From the NCBI GenBank assembly GCA_033809415.1, contig JAPXLT010000279.1:1-6067 (forward strand): a stretch of 6,067 nucleotides of DNA, read 5' to 3'. The translations under genes were made by a program, and so were the position numbers. Below the pieces are notes generated by a model. That model was not told where the DNA came from. It was given only the letters and a program-made list of their open reading frames with translations, and searched no databases. This DNA comes from JAQVUB01 sp033809415. Lineage in GTDB: Bacteria; Verrucomicrobiota; Lentisphaeria; Oligosphaerales; Oligosphaeraceae. This document shows positions 1 to 5,947 of the stretch, piece after piece (position 1 is the stretch's first letter; each line of letters begins with the position of its first letter).

Positions 1-507
1 GTTGTGATCAATAGCGCCGGCGCGGTAGTGGCCAGAGCAAACGACTTGATCAGAAATACCTGGCAAGCGAAGCTTCCTGCTCCGAAGGATTTCAACAGCT
101 ATGCCTGGTGGGTGGAAGCGGTTGCCGCCAATCAGCGAGCCGTCTCTTTCACTTGGGGATTCAACCTGATCAAAAAGACGTTGGCGCCCTTGTTGAATGC
201 TGTCACTGCCGACAATACAGGAGTTATCCTGAATTTCGCACCCTACGGAGAAAACCTCGCACTGGTCAGCTATGAGGTGCAGTACTTCTCCGTTGACCCC
301 GTCAACATCAAAAACAGCAAATGGTATAACTTCATGATACCAGGCGACGTCCCGGTGGATGCCGTAAATCCACCGGCTGATCATCCCACCAGCGGACGCC
401 TCGATCTCGAACTCCCGGTTAACAGCAAGGCAGGCGATTTCATTCTGCTGCGCGCCTTCTACGACGGCAAACAGCAGGGCAACTTCGTCCTCTATTCTGT
501 GCAGTAA
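1..507 (+). CDS. C-terminal part of an unrecognised protein (5' partial)
   Basis: The frame is open from the first base and ends at TAA 505-507, giving 168 visible residues. A GTG lies at position 4, but no upstream sequence is available to show a ribosome binding site, so the gene most likely begins outside the window. The visible part opens with a polar, probably helical stretch rich in Trp (residues 20, 35, 36 and 51 of the visible part). From about residue 75 it becomes beta-rich, with alternating hydrophobic strands such as GVILNF, LVSYEVQYFSV, LDLELPV, DFILLRAFYD and NFVLYSV, which could form a beta-sandwich at the C-terminus. There is no transmembrane segment and no catalytic motif that I can name. 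I do not recognise the family. A stem-loop 19 bases past the stop probably ends the transcript, which separates it from the barrel gene downstream. Reality of the CDS is well supported by its length and composition; the function is unknown. Confidence 0.8.
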   Translation, partial: VVINSAGAVVARANDLIRNTWQAKLPAPKDFNSYAWWVEAVAANQRAVSFTWGFNLIKKTLAPLLNAVTADNTGVILNFAPYGENLALVSYEVQYFSVDPVNIKNSKWYNFMIPGDVPVDAVNPPADHPTSGRLDLELPVNSKAGDFILLRAFYDGKQQGNFVLYSVQ

Positions 508-525
508 TTCCGAAGGAATTTTGAG

Positions 526-566
526 CGGTGCTGACCAAAGTCAGCACCGGATTGATACTTTCTTTT
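526..566 (+). terminator. Stem-loop, possible intrinsic terminator after the first gene
   Basis: A perfect 10-bp stem (526-535 pairs with 540-549) closes a 4-base CAAA loop. A T-rich run, TTTCTTTT, follows at 559-566, nine bases beyond the stem. The hairpin sits just after the stop at 505-507. The gap between stem and T tract makes this a less than ideal intrinsic terminator, so it could instead be a transcript-stabilising or attenuating hairpin in the leader of the barrel gene at 605. A smaller palindrome (AATTCC-GAA-GGAATT, 506-520) overlaps the stop codon just upstream. Confidence 0.55.
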
Positions 567-591
567 GTACATACTTCTCTGTAAAAAAAAC

Positions 592-597
592 AAGGAG
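592..597 (+). promoter_or_regulatory. Shine-Dalgarno AAGGAG deciding the start at 605
   Basis: AAGGAG lies 7 bases before the ATG at 605. The frame extends upstream to a TTG at 521, but that codon has no comparable site and the extra 28 residues run through the hairpin at 526-549. The ATG at 605 also begins a textbook signal peptide, so it is the start. Confidence 0.85.
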
Positions 598-604
598 CTT
601 TCCA

Positions 605-1537
605 ATGAAATTAATGCGTTTTTTCTGCATGGCATTCAGCATTGCCGGACTGTCGATCCTGACTGCCCAGGGTCAGGCACAGATTGGTGAACAGTCAAAA
701 GTCCAGCCAGGCAGCTGGCATATCGGACTGGGTGTAAGTTACCGCGACTTCCGCAACCCCAAATTCCAAAGCACGAGCATCCCGAATTTCACTGGTGTCT
801 TCAGTGCCGCCCATCCGGATATCATCGCGTATACGCCGGAAAACATTGCTAAATTTGGGGCTTATGGTCTTGAAACCGTCAACGTCGTGCATTTTTCTGG
901 TGGTTCGCTTGGATCGACAGGGCATTATGGTTTCGAGGAATCCCTGGCGCCGGTCGTCAACTTCAGCATGGGTCTTGTCCAACAAGACAATATGGAACTG
1001 AATTTGGTAGCCAATCTGCAATACTTCAGCATGGACTCTGCTTCACGGCGCAACAGTTTTTCCGGCGGTAGTGAATATACCCGCCTGATGAGCGTGATGT
1101 ACGGCATTCCTTCCGGTGCGGAATATGATGAGATTGTTGGCGAAACCAACTACACCAATTACCTGAGCGGCTCGGGTCGCAGCAAATTCGCCATGGACCT
1201 CTATGTGCTCGATCTCGGAGTGAGCCTGAATTACATCTTTGAAAATGGGCTGCAAGCCTTTGTCGCCGCCGGTCCCTCGATCTCCCTGGCCGACATGGAA
1301 TCCTCGAGTTCGGCGGCAATCAGTGGTGGTCTTGCCCGCAGCGGCGGTCGCGACAACGATATCGACTATGTCTTTGGCATGTATGCATCGGCTGGCGCTT
1401 CCTACTGGATCACCGAAAAAGTCGGCCTGAGCCTTGAAGTACGCTACGACGAAGGCTTCAATGATGCTGATACTAGGTTCGTTTCGCAAGACCTCGATGG
1501 CTTCGGCGGCATGCTAAAATGCCTCTTCCGCTTCTAA
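605..1537 (+). CDS. Outer-membrane beta-barrel protein
   Basis: The product is 310 residues. The N-terminus (MKLMRFF, then a hydrophobic core to about residue 21) is a Sec signal peptide, with likely cleavage near GQA-Q at residue 25. The mature part has repeated amphipathic strands with aromatic girdles: about 37-49 (SWHIGLGVSYRDF), 115-126, 130-143, 195-211, 215-229, 254-268 and 272-286. It ends in the strand GGMLKCLFRF, whose C-terminal Phe matches the signal read by the BAM insertion machinery. Phrases such as WITEKVGLSLEVRYDEGF resemble the closing strands of small OmpA/OmpW-like barrels. The Ser/Gly-rich stretch at about 231-250 is probably an extracellular or turn loop. I infer a small outer-membrane barrel of roughly 8-12 strands; transport, adhesion or structural roles cannot be separated from sequence. 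It appears to be transcribed alone, with a hairpin upstream and a long repeat block downstream. No peptidoglycan-binding OmpA C-terminal domain is present. Confidence 0.85.
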   Translation: MKLMRFFCMAFSIAGLSILTAQGQAQIGEQSKVQPGSWHIGLGVSYRDFRNPKFQSTSIPNFTGVFSAAHPDIIAYTPENIAKFGAYGLETVNVVHFSGGSLGSTGHYGFEESLAPVVNFSMGLVQQDNMELNLVANLQYFSMDSASRRNSFSGGSEYTRLMSVMYGIPSGAEYDEIVGETNYTNYLSGSGRSKFAMDLYVLDLGVSLNYIFENGLQAFVAAGPSISLADMESSSSAAISGGLARSGGRDNDIDYVFGMYASAGASYWITEKVGLSLEVRYDEGFNDADTRFVSQDLDGFGGMLKCLFRF

Positions 1538-1556
1538 TCTCATTTTTTTCTTAACA

Positions 1557-1582
1557 ACGAACCACACGAAAAGGCACGAAAA
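1557..1582 (+). repeat. CACGAAA-type intergenic repeat, left copy
   Basis: The unit has the form CGAACCAC-ACGAAAA-GGCACGAAAA with a roughly 9-base internal rhythm. Its first 16 bases (1557-1572) recur exactly, inverted, at 5915-5930. The 13 bases at 1570-1582 recur inverted at 1945-1957. The match at three intergenic sites in one 6-kb window shows that this is a dispersed family. Repeats of this style are common between genes in several environmental phyla; their function is not known to me. Confidence 0.75.
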
Positions 1583-1626
1583 TTTTTTAGGGTTGTTGCT
1601 TTGACGGATGGAATGGCAAGCGGTTT

Positions 1627-1743
1627 AAAGTAGCGCAACCGTCCCGGTTGTGATGGATGCTTGCCCGCACGCGTTCGAACGCTTTAAAAAGTAGCGCAAC
1701 CGTCCCGGTTGTGATGGATGCTTGCCCGCACGCGTTCGAACGC
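1627..1743 (+). repeat. Two-copy 56-bp perfect direct repeat (61-bp period)
   Basis: Bases 1627-1682 and 1688-1743 are identical over 56 bp, separated by TTTAA (1683-1687). Each copy contains a small hairpin, CAACCG-TCC-CGGTTG (1636-1650 in copy 1), and ends in the perfect 12-bp palindrome GCGTTCGAACGC (1671-1682; 1732-1743). The bases before copy 1 (about 1592-1626, ending GGTTTAAAG) loosely resemble the unit and its junction, so a decayed third unit is possible. Two copies with a 5-base separator is not a CRISPR layout. It looks like a REP-like or minisatellite-like intergenic unit duplicated recently enough to remain identical. Confidence 0.9.
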
Positions 1744-1795
1744 AACCTATGTGCAAGAGACGGGATGCAGATTGATCTGGTTACTGTAATGCTTT

Positions 1796-1879
1796 GCGCC
1801 GTAGGCGCTTCACTATGCTTAACCCCAGGCTTTAGCCTGGGGTGAGAAACCCCACAAAGACAGTGCCTTGTAAAGGCAC
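1796..1879. repeat. Chain of three small palindromes
   Basis: Three perfect hairpins follow one another. They are GCGCC-GTA-GGCGC (1796-1808), a 10-bp stem ACCCCAGGCT with a TT loop (1822-1831 pairs with 1834-1843), and GTGCCTT-GTA-AAGGCAC (1863-1879). The middle one, with its trailing GAGAAACCCCAC, looks like a known style of dispersed intergenic palindrome. All three lie in the untranslated region upstream of the large gene. None is followed directly by a T-run, so a classic terminator role is not supported. Confidence 0.65.
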
Positions 1880-1911
1880 CACAAAACAAGATTCTCCGGA
1901 CAAATAATACA

Positions 1912-1966
1912 AAAGGCACGAACAGGCACGAAATCGTTTCGTGTTTTTCGTGCCTTTCGTGGTTTA
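1912..1966 (-). repeat. CACGAAA-type repeat forming a hairpin just before a start codon
   Basis: Read on the - strand this is the regular unit AACCACGAAAGG-CACGAAAA-ACACGAAA (1937-1964), and the + strand half (1912-1933) carries a degenerate inverted partner. Together they fold: 1912-1922 pairs with 1947-1957 (11 bp) and 1927-1933 pairs with 1937-1943 (7 bp), with a 4x3 internal loop and a TCG loop. The repeat runs directly into the Shine-Dalgarno AAAAGGA and ends about a dozen bases before the ATG at 1978. Confidence 0.75.
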
Positions 1967-1972
1967 AAAGGA
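1966..1972 (+). promoter_or_regulatory. Shine-Dalgarno AAAAGGA for the large gene
   Basis: AAAAGGA ends 5 bases before the ATG at 1978 and supports that start, which also begins a clear signal peptide. The site abuts the end of the repeat hairpin at 1912-1957, so nearly all of the leader next to the ribosome site is repeat DNA. Confidence 0.75.
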
Positions 1973-1977
1973 CGATT

Positions 1978-4900
1978 ATGCGCAAGAACATCCTTTATTT
2001 CCTGGCAATTTTTATCATGCCAATGTTGTTGCTTGCTGAGCCAGTCCTGTCGCTGGTCGGAGTCGACTCCGATGGCAACCCGATGCGCTTTGGCAGCGGT
2101 GCCTGGACGGAAAGTTTCTGCCACCCCTCGATAGTCTCTGACAATGGCACCGTCCTTTTCATTGCTCAGATGGCGGATGTGTTTTTGGACAGAGCAGAAA
2201 ATCGTGATCGTTTCCGAGCTGTTTATGAGAAAAAACAGGCAAACGCCGGCTCTGAAATACTTGTTGAAGGATATGATCCCATCGCTTTGCTACTTGGCTC
2301 TAAATGGTGGCGTACCACTTGGCAGATCACTGGTGCCGGAACGTCAGATGCTTTTTATCTGATTCGCGAGGATGTGACGGATGATACAGGCAACAGCAAC
2401 CTGAACGTGCTATGTTTTCCGAATCCGAATATATCCACTTCCCTTCCCTCCGATGTTACCAGACAGACATTGCGACTGGCCAGTGGCGGCGATATGGTCG
2501 CGGTCACCGCTGATTATCTCGATGTGCCGCTGTTTTATCAAGTGTCCGATGCCAACTTCACCGCCGTTGATATCCAAGCGGCCTTTAATGGCTATACTCA
2601 AAAGGGAATTGCCCTGAATCCGGATGCTACTGTAATCTATTTTACCTCGATAGAAGACCTCAGCGATTCAGATGAGTTTGTCGAAGGCAAACTAGGGTTA
2701 TATGCCTATGATCGCAATCAGCAATCGTGCAAACTGGTGACTTTTATCGGTGGCAGCAGGCTGGATTCGCAAGTACAATGCGCCGCCTCTGCCGAAGTTA
2801 TAGTTTACCGTAGCTGGCTGGCCAACGGAAAACTCACTGCCAACCCTCAGATTTTTGTTTCCTGGCTTGATCAATCTGGAAACTATGTTTCTCGACGATG
2901 CAGTCAGGAGGAGTTTCCCGACTGTGCCGATCCGCAGATCAGTGCCGATGGACGCTTTGTCGTTTTCAGCGCAATTCCACAAGACAACTCAGTCAGCCAG
3001 ATTTTCCGTTTTGACCGTTTGACCGACACACTCGAACAGGTCACCCAAGCTAATGCAAATGCGCATACTCCGGCGATTTCTTCGAATGGGCGCTATATCG
3101 CTTTGGTCAGTGCCGCCACCAACTTCGGCCATAACATCACCCTGCCCCAGGTCTGGCTGGCCGACATGGGACCTGCTCCACTCGATGCTTCTCTAGATAT
3201 CTTCCAGGAGCAGACTCTCGAGCTGCCAATCGAGATCGGCGGGGCATCTGAAAATGCAAGAATTACATTGATCTCCGGCGAACCTGTTCCTGCTGGAATC
3301 TTTTATGACAAGGACGGAAATCCGCTAGTCCCCAATCAGGAATACTCTCTCGATTCCTTGCCTTGGCGCTATAAGGCCGGTGAAACTGAAACCGGTACGG
3401 TAACTGTTACCATACAAATCACGGATGGGGCTTTTACCAAAACTGCCGAGCTGCAAATACATATTTATGACAAGAATAAAGCGATCCTGTCTTGTGTCAG
3501 CCTGAATGTACAGGGAAAATACGTTGGCGACTATCGTTTTGCTGTCCATGATGTCTCTTGCAGTGAAGACGGTAGTAAAATCGCTTTTGTAACCAACCTG
3601 CCGTTGGTAATCGCTAATAATTATAATGCTTCGCATGCCTATTTGCGGGATTTGAAAAATGGAACATTAAAACTGCTTAGCGGCGACCAGGATCTATCGG
3701 TTGTTACAAACATCACAATTTCTGGGGATGGCAATTTTGTCTATTTTATCCGCAATAGCAAGCTTTGGCAATATGCTGTAAACACAAAGCAGTTGACCGA
3801 ATTGATCTCATCAGGCATTGATGATATCAAACCCGCCACGGATGTCAGCGGATCAATTCTGGCATATAGTCAAAATAATGGGCAAGCCATTCTGCAATTT
3901 CCGGGACAGAATCCTATCACCCCGGCACCAGACCTGACCTGCACAGCGCTGCGCCTGAGCCGCGATGGTAAAGTGCTGGCCTTGCTCGATAGTGACAAGA
4001 GGCTGCACATCTGGTTTACGGATGCCGCACAACTCGTCAAACTCGCCGATAATGTTGTCGAGTTTGCCATGAATCAGGCCGGCAGCGAAGTGTTCTTCCG
4101 GCAAGGCGACAAGCTCTTCCGTCAGCATACGGCTATGGGTGAAGCGACCGAAGTGGCACTTCCGGCTGGAATTACGGCAACGAATCTGCAGAATCTTCAG
4201 GTTTCCGGCAATGGGCGTTTTCTGACCTGGGTGCGCGACTTTACGCTGAATGAAGTCCCCTACCCTGCCCAGCAATTTCTCTTTGATCTGAGCAACTCGC
4301 ACGAACTTCTGATTAGCAGAAACGACCAAGATCAGCCGGGAAATGGTCCATGCAGCACTACTATTTCGGCGGCTTTCTCCGCAACCGGACGAAAATTGTT
4401 TTTTGCCTCGATGGCATCCAATCTACTGACTGCAGACGACAATAATACATGGGATTTCTTCCTGGCCAGATTGCCGGATATTCCCGCCGATGCTCCCTCT
4501 GTCAATCCGGACGTTCTGCATACAGAGGAAGATACTGATCCTCCTGCAGAGCTGCCGTTGACTTTGATCAGTCCGGAAGGCAATGCCCTGGTGCCTATGC
4601 TGCATGCCGCCCACTCGAGATGGGGAATGCCACTGACTCTGCTCGGCCCGGTTCCCGGACGTAATGGCTACGCAGTGCGCTATGAACCGGAACAGAATTT
4701 CTGCGGCAAGGATCAGTTTAAGATATGGCTCTGGGACGGTGCAGCCAGAAATGATAAACCGCAAACCATCACGATAAATGTCACAAATGTCAATGATCCG
4801 CCAGTGGCAGAACCTGTGGATAAAACCATCGACGAAGGCGCAGGAGTAACTGTCGATCTTCTGGCTTTCGCCGATGACCCTGATTTACGTAATCCAGACC

Positions 4901-5817
4901 CGGATAAGGATGAACTCACTTTCACCTTGCAGGCAGACGCCCCGGCCTGGGTGCAGGTAGATGGCAATGAACTGCGTTTAACGCCTGGCTATCTTACAGT
5001 CAGGCACCCTGACAATAGCAAGGAATTCGAGTTCACGGTGCTGGTTCGCGATAAGCAAGGCGAGGAAGTTGAGATGCCGGTAACGATTACGGTCAAGGAT
5101 GTAAATCAAGCGCCGATCCTGAAATTAAAGCAGAACACGATCATCCAGCAAGGCAATGATATCACTATCTCAGCAGATGTTTTTGATGCCGCAGACCCCG
5201 ATCCGGAAGATATGGACAGGTTGCGGACCTTTGTGCAGGCGGGAAGTATCAGCTATGAAATCCCATATACGTTCACGCCTGACGCTGCAGATCAGCTGCA
5301 ATTCACGGTGTACGTGAAGGATGCCCAAGGAGCGGTGTCTAATCATGAACTCCTGACCATCCTATTGCGGAAAGTAACCTTTCAGACTGCGGAAGTCTGG
5401 GAATATAACGAGTTAGGGGAAACGCCCTCCTGGGAAGCACTCTATCGTGGTTGGAATCTACTGTCAATTCCTTTTGCCGCAAATGCAGCGGAGATCAGCG
5501 GGATATTTGGCGAAGAGACCGTCTTGTGGGTCTGGAATACAGAAAACAGTCGGTATAACATAGCCAATTCGCTCGAACCTGGTCAGGGCTTTTGGATTTA
5601 TATCGATGACCTGTCAGAAATCAGTCCTGAGGCGCAGACATTGAGCAGCGGAAGAATCGCCCCCCCTGCACTCGAGCCGGGCTGGAACCTGCGAGGAACA
5701 GATTGGCAGGAAACAGAATTGCCGGAAAGCGGCTGGATGTTATCACCAGCCAGCAGCTGGAAAAAAACCGGAGTCTTCCTCCCCGGCAAAGCATATTGGC
5801 TCTTTATACAAGAATAA
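1978..5817 (+). CDS. Large exported protein: two beta-propellers, cadherin/Ig-like domains, duplicated GWNL tail
   Basis: The product has 1279 residues and a Sec signal peptide (MRKNILYFLAIFIMPMLLLA, cleavage near A20-E21; no lipobox Cys). Residues about 40-395 hold PD40/TolB-like propeller strands of the form S-x-D/N-G-x-x-(hydrophobic)n, near 54, 123, 169, 214, 271, 322 (SADGRFVVFS) and 368 (SSNGRYIALVS). Residues 402-500 form an Ig/cadherin-like domain ending in VTITDGAF-like strands. Residues about 503-835 form a second propeller with strands near 529, 582, 624, 661, 699, 743 and 801. Cadherin-like domains follow: about 842-941 (ending INVTNVNDPP), 942-1045 (ending VKDVNQAP) and about 1046-1135. 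Acidic DPD..DPDKDE and DPDPED stretches are possible calcium ligands. The tail has two GWNL...W modules (about 1158-1207 and 1235-1279). No catalytic motif is visible, so a secreted or surface binding or structural role is inferred. Seven strands per propeller is my count by eye. It has its own Shine-Dalgarno and a strong downstream hairpin, so it is probably monocistronic. Confidence 0.9.
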   Translation: MRKNILYFLAIFIMPMLLLAEPVLSLVGVDSDGNPMRFGSGAWTESFCHPSIVSDNGTVLFIAQMADVFLDRAENRDRFRAVYEKKQANAGSEILVEGYDPIALLLGSKWWRTTWQITGAGTSDAFYLIREDVTDDTGNSNLNVLCFPNPNISTSLPSDVTRQTLRLASGGDMVAVTADYLDVPLFYQVSDANFTAVDIQAAFNGYTQKGIALNPDATVIYFTSIEDLSDSDEFVEGKLGLYAYDRNQQSCKLVTFIGGSRLDSQVQCAASAEVIVYRSWLANGKLTANPQIFVSWLDQSGNYVSRRCSQEEFPDCADPQISADGRFVVFSAIPQDNSVSQIFRFDRLTDTLEQVTQANANAHTPAISSNGRYIALVSAATNFGHNITLPQVWLADMGPAPLDASLDIFQEQTLELPIEIGGASENARITLISGEPVPAGIFYDKDGNPLVPNQEYSLDSLPWRYKAGETETGTVTVTIQITDGAFTKTAELQIHIYDKNKAILSCVSLNVQGKYVGDYRFAVHDVSCSEDGSKIAFVTNLPLVIANNYNASHAYLRDLKNGTLKLLSGDQDLSVVTNITISGDGNFVYFIRNSKLWQYAVNTKQLTELISSGIDDIKPATDVSGSILAYSQNNGQAILQFPGQNPITPAPDLTCTALRLSRDGKVLALLDSDKRLHIWFTDAAQLVKLADNVVEFAMNQAGSEVFFRQGDKLFRQHTAMGEATEVALPAGITATNLQNLQVSGNGRFLTWVRDFTLNEVPYPAQQFLFDLSNSHELLISRNDQDQPGNGPCSTTISAAFSATGRKLFFASMASNLLTADDNNTWDFFLARLPDIPADAPSVNPDVLHTEEDTDPPAELPLTLISPEGNALVPMLHAAHSRWGMPLTLLGPVPGRNGYAVRYEPEQNFCGKDQFKIWLWDGAARNDKPQTITINVTNVNDPPVAEPVDKTIDEGAGVTVDLLAFADDPDLRNPDPDKDELTFTLQADAPAWVQVDGNELRLTPGYLTVRHPDNSKEFEFTVLVRDKQGEEVEMPVTITVKDVNQAPILKLKQNTIIQQGNDITISADVFDAADPDPEDMDRLRTFVQAGSISYEIPYTFTPDAADQLQFTVYVKDAQGAVSNHELLTILLRKVTFQTAEVWEYNELGETPSWEALYRGWNLLSIPFAANAAEISGIFGEETVLWVWNTENSRYNIANSLEPGQGFWIYIDDLSEISPEAQTLSSGRIAPPALEPGWNLRGTDWQETELPESGWMLSPASSWKKTGVFLPGKAYWLFIQE

Positions 5818-5842
5818 TTGTCACATCCGATCTATACGCACC

Positions 5843-5918
5843 CTTGGCGCTCTTGGCGTCTTGGCGGTTCAATGAAAAAGAGGTTAACCGCCAAGACGCC
5901 AAGAGCGCCAAGTTTTTT
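5843..5918 (+). terminator. Perfect 27-bp hairpin with T6 tail in a convergent gap
   Basis: Bases 5843-5869 and 5886-5912 are exact reverse complements over 27 bp, with a 16-base loop (5870-5885). The right arm is built from three GCCAAG-type units about 9 bases apart and is followed at once by TTTTTT (5913-5918). It lies 25 bases after the stop of the large gene and faces a gene on the other strand, so it fits an intrinsic terminator for the + strand. On the - strand no T-run follows the stem, so termination in that direction is less supported. The GCCAAG units mark it as a repeat-family element that may have been recruited for this role. Confidence 0.75.
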
Positions 5919-5936
5919 CGTGTGGTTCGTGGTTAA
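5884..5936. repeat. Composite repeat: GCCAAG unit joined to CACGAA unit, ends TTAACC/GGTTAA
   Basis: The segment begins TTAACC (5884-5889) and ends GGTTAA (5931-5936), a 6-bp terminal inversion. Its left half is the GCCAAG-type unit (the right arm of the 27-bp hairpin). Its right half, after T6, is an inverted CACGAAA-type unit. Bases 5915-5930 are the exact reverse complement of 1557-1572. Two repeat styles with a similar 9-base rhythm are therefore fused here. The element overlaps the terminator hairpin and ends 11 bases before the stop codon of the - strand gene. Confidence 0.65.
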
Positions 5937-5947
5937 AAACTCTCTTT

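Larger units (their letters stand above)
1538..1977. other. Gene-free intergenic block made of mixed short repeats
   Basis: This 440-base stretch has no believable gene. Open frames on both strands simply translate repeats; the - strand frame at 1587-1991, for example, gives His/Glu- and Phe/Val-rich peptides typical of translated CACGAAA repeats. From left to right it holds a T-run after the barrel stop (1543-1549), a CACGAAA-type repeat (1557-1582), possibly a decayed repeat unit (about 1592-1626), a 56-bp direct repeat in two copies (1627-1743), an unassigned 52 bases (1744-1795), three hairpins (1796-1879), and an inverted CACGAAA-type repeat (1912-1966). I could not identify a convincing sigma-70 promoter, although the large gene at 1978 presumably needs one here. 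Confidence 0.75.

Noticed and set aside
552..584. Promoter for the barrel gene with TTGATA at 552-557 as the -35 box
   Set aside because: No acceptable -10 box occurs at a normal spacing; at 17 bases the sequence is TTCTCT.
521..604. Upstream extension of the barrel gene to a TTG start at 521
   Set aside because: It lacks a Shine-Dalgarno and runs through the 526-549 hairpin, whereas ATG 605 has AAGGAG at 7 bases and starts a proper signal peptide.
1508..1549. Terminator for the barrel gene (GGCAT/ATGCC at 1508-1523, then T7 at 1543-1549)
   Set aside because: The stem is only 5 bp, lies inside the coding sequence, and is 19 bases away from the T-run.
1627..1743. CRISPR array or integron attachment site
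   Set aside because: There are only two copies with a 5-base separator, and the unit is 56 bp, too long for a CRISPR repeat. The paired GTTRRRY/RYYYAAC ends of attC sites and any integrase are not visible.
1587..1991. 134-codon open frame on the - strand in the intergenic block
   Set aside because: It is translated repeat DNA (NHERHEKHE-like and FVPFVLFV-like peptides), is rich in His, Cys and Arg, and overlaps the start of the large gene.
3853..4329. 158-codon - strand frame inside the large gene
   Set aside because: It is fully contained in the 1279-residue frame, which has a signal peptide and clear domain repeats. The - strand product shows no motif or start signal.
5703..5936. 77-codon + strand frame overlapping the end of the large gene
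   Set aside because: It is out of frame within the large gene and then reads through the repeat hairpin (NRQDAKSAKF), a typical translated repeat.
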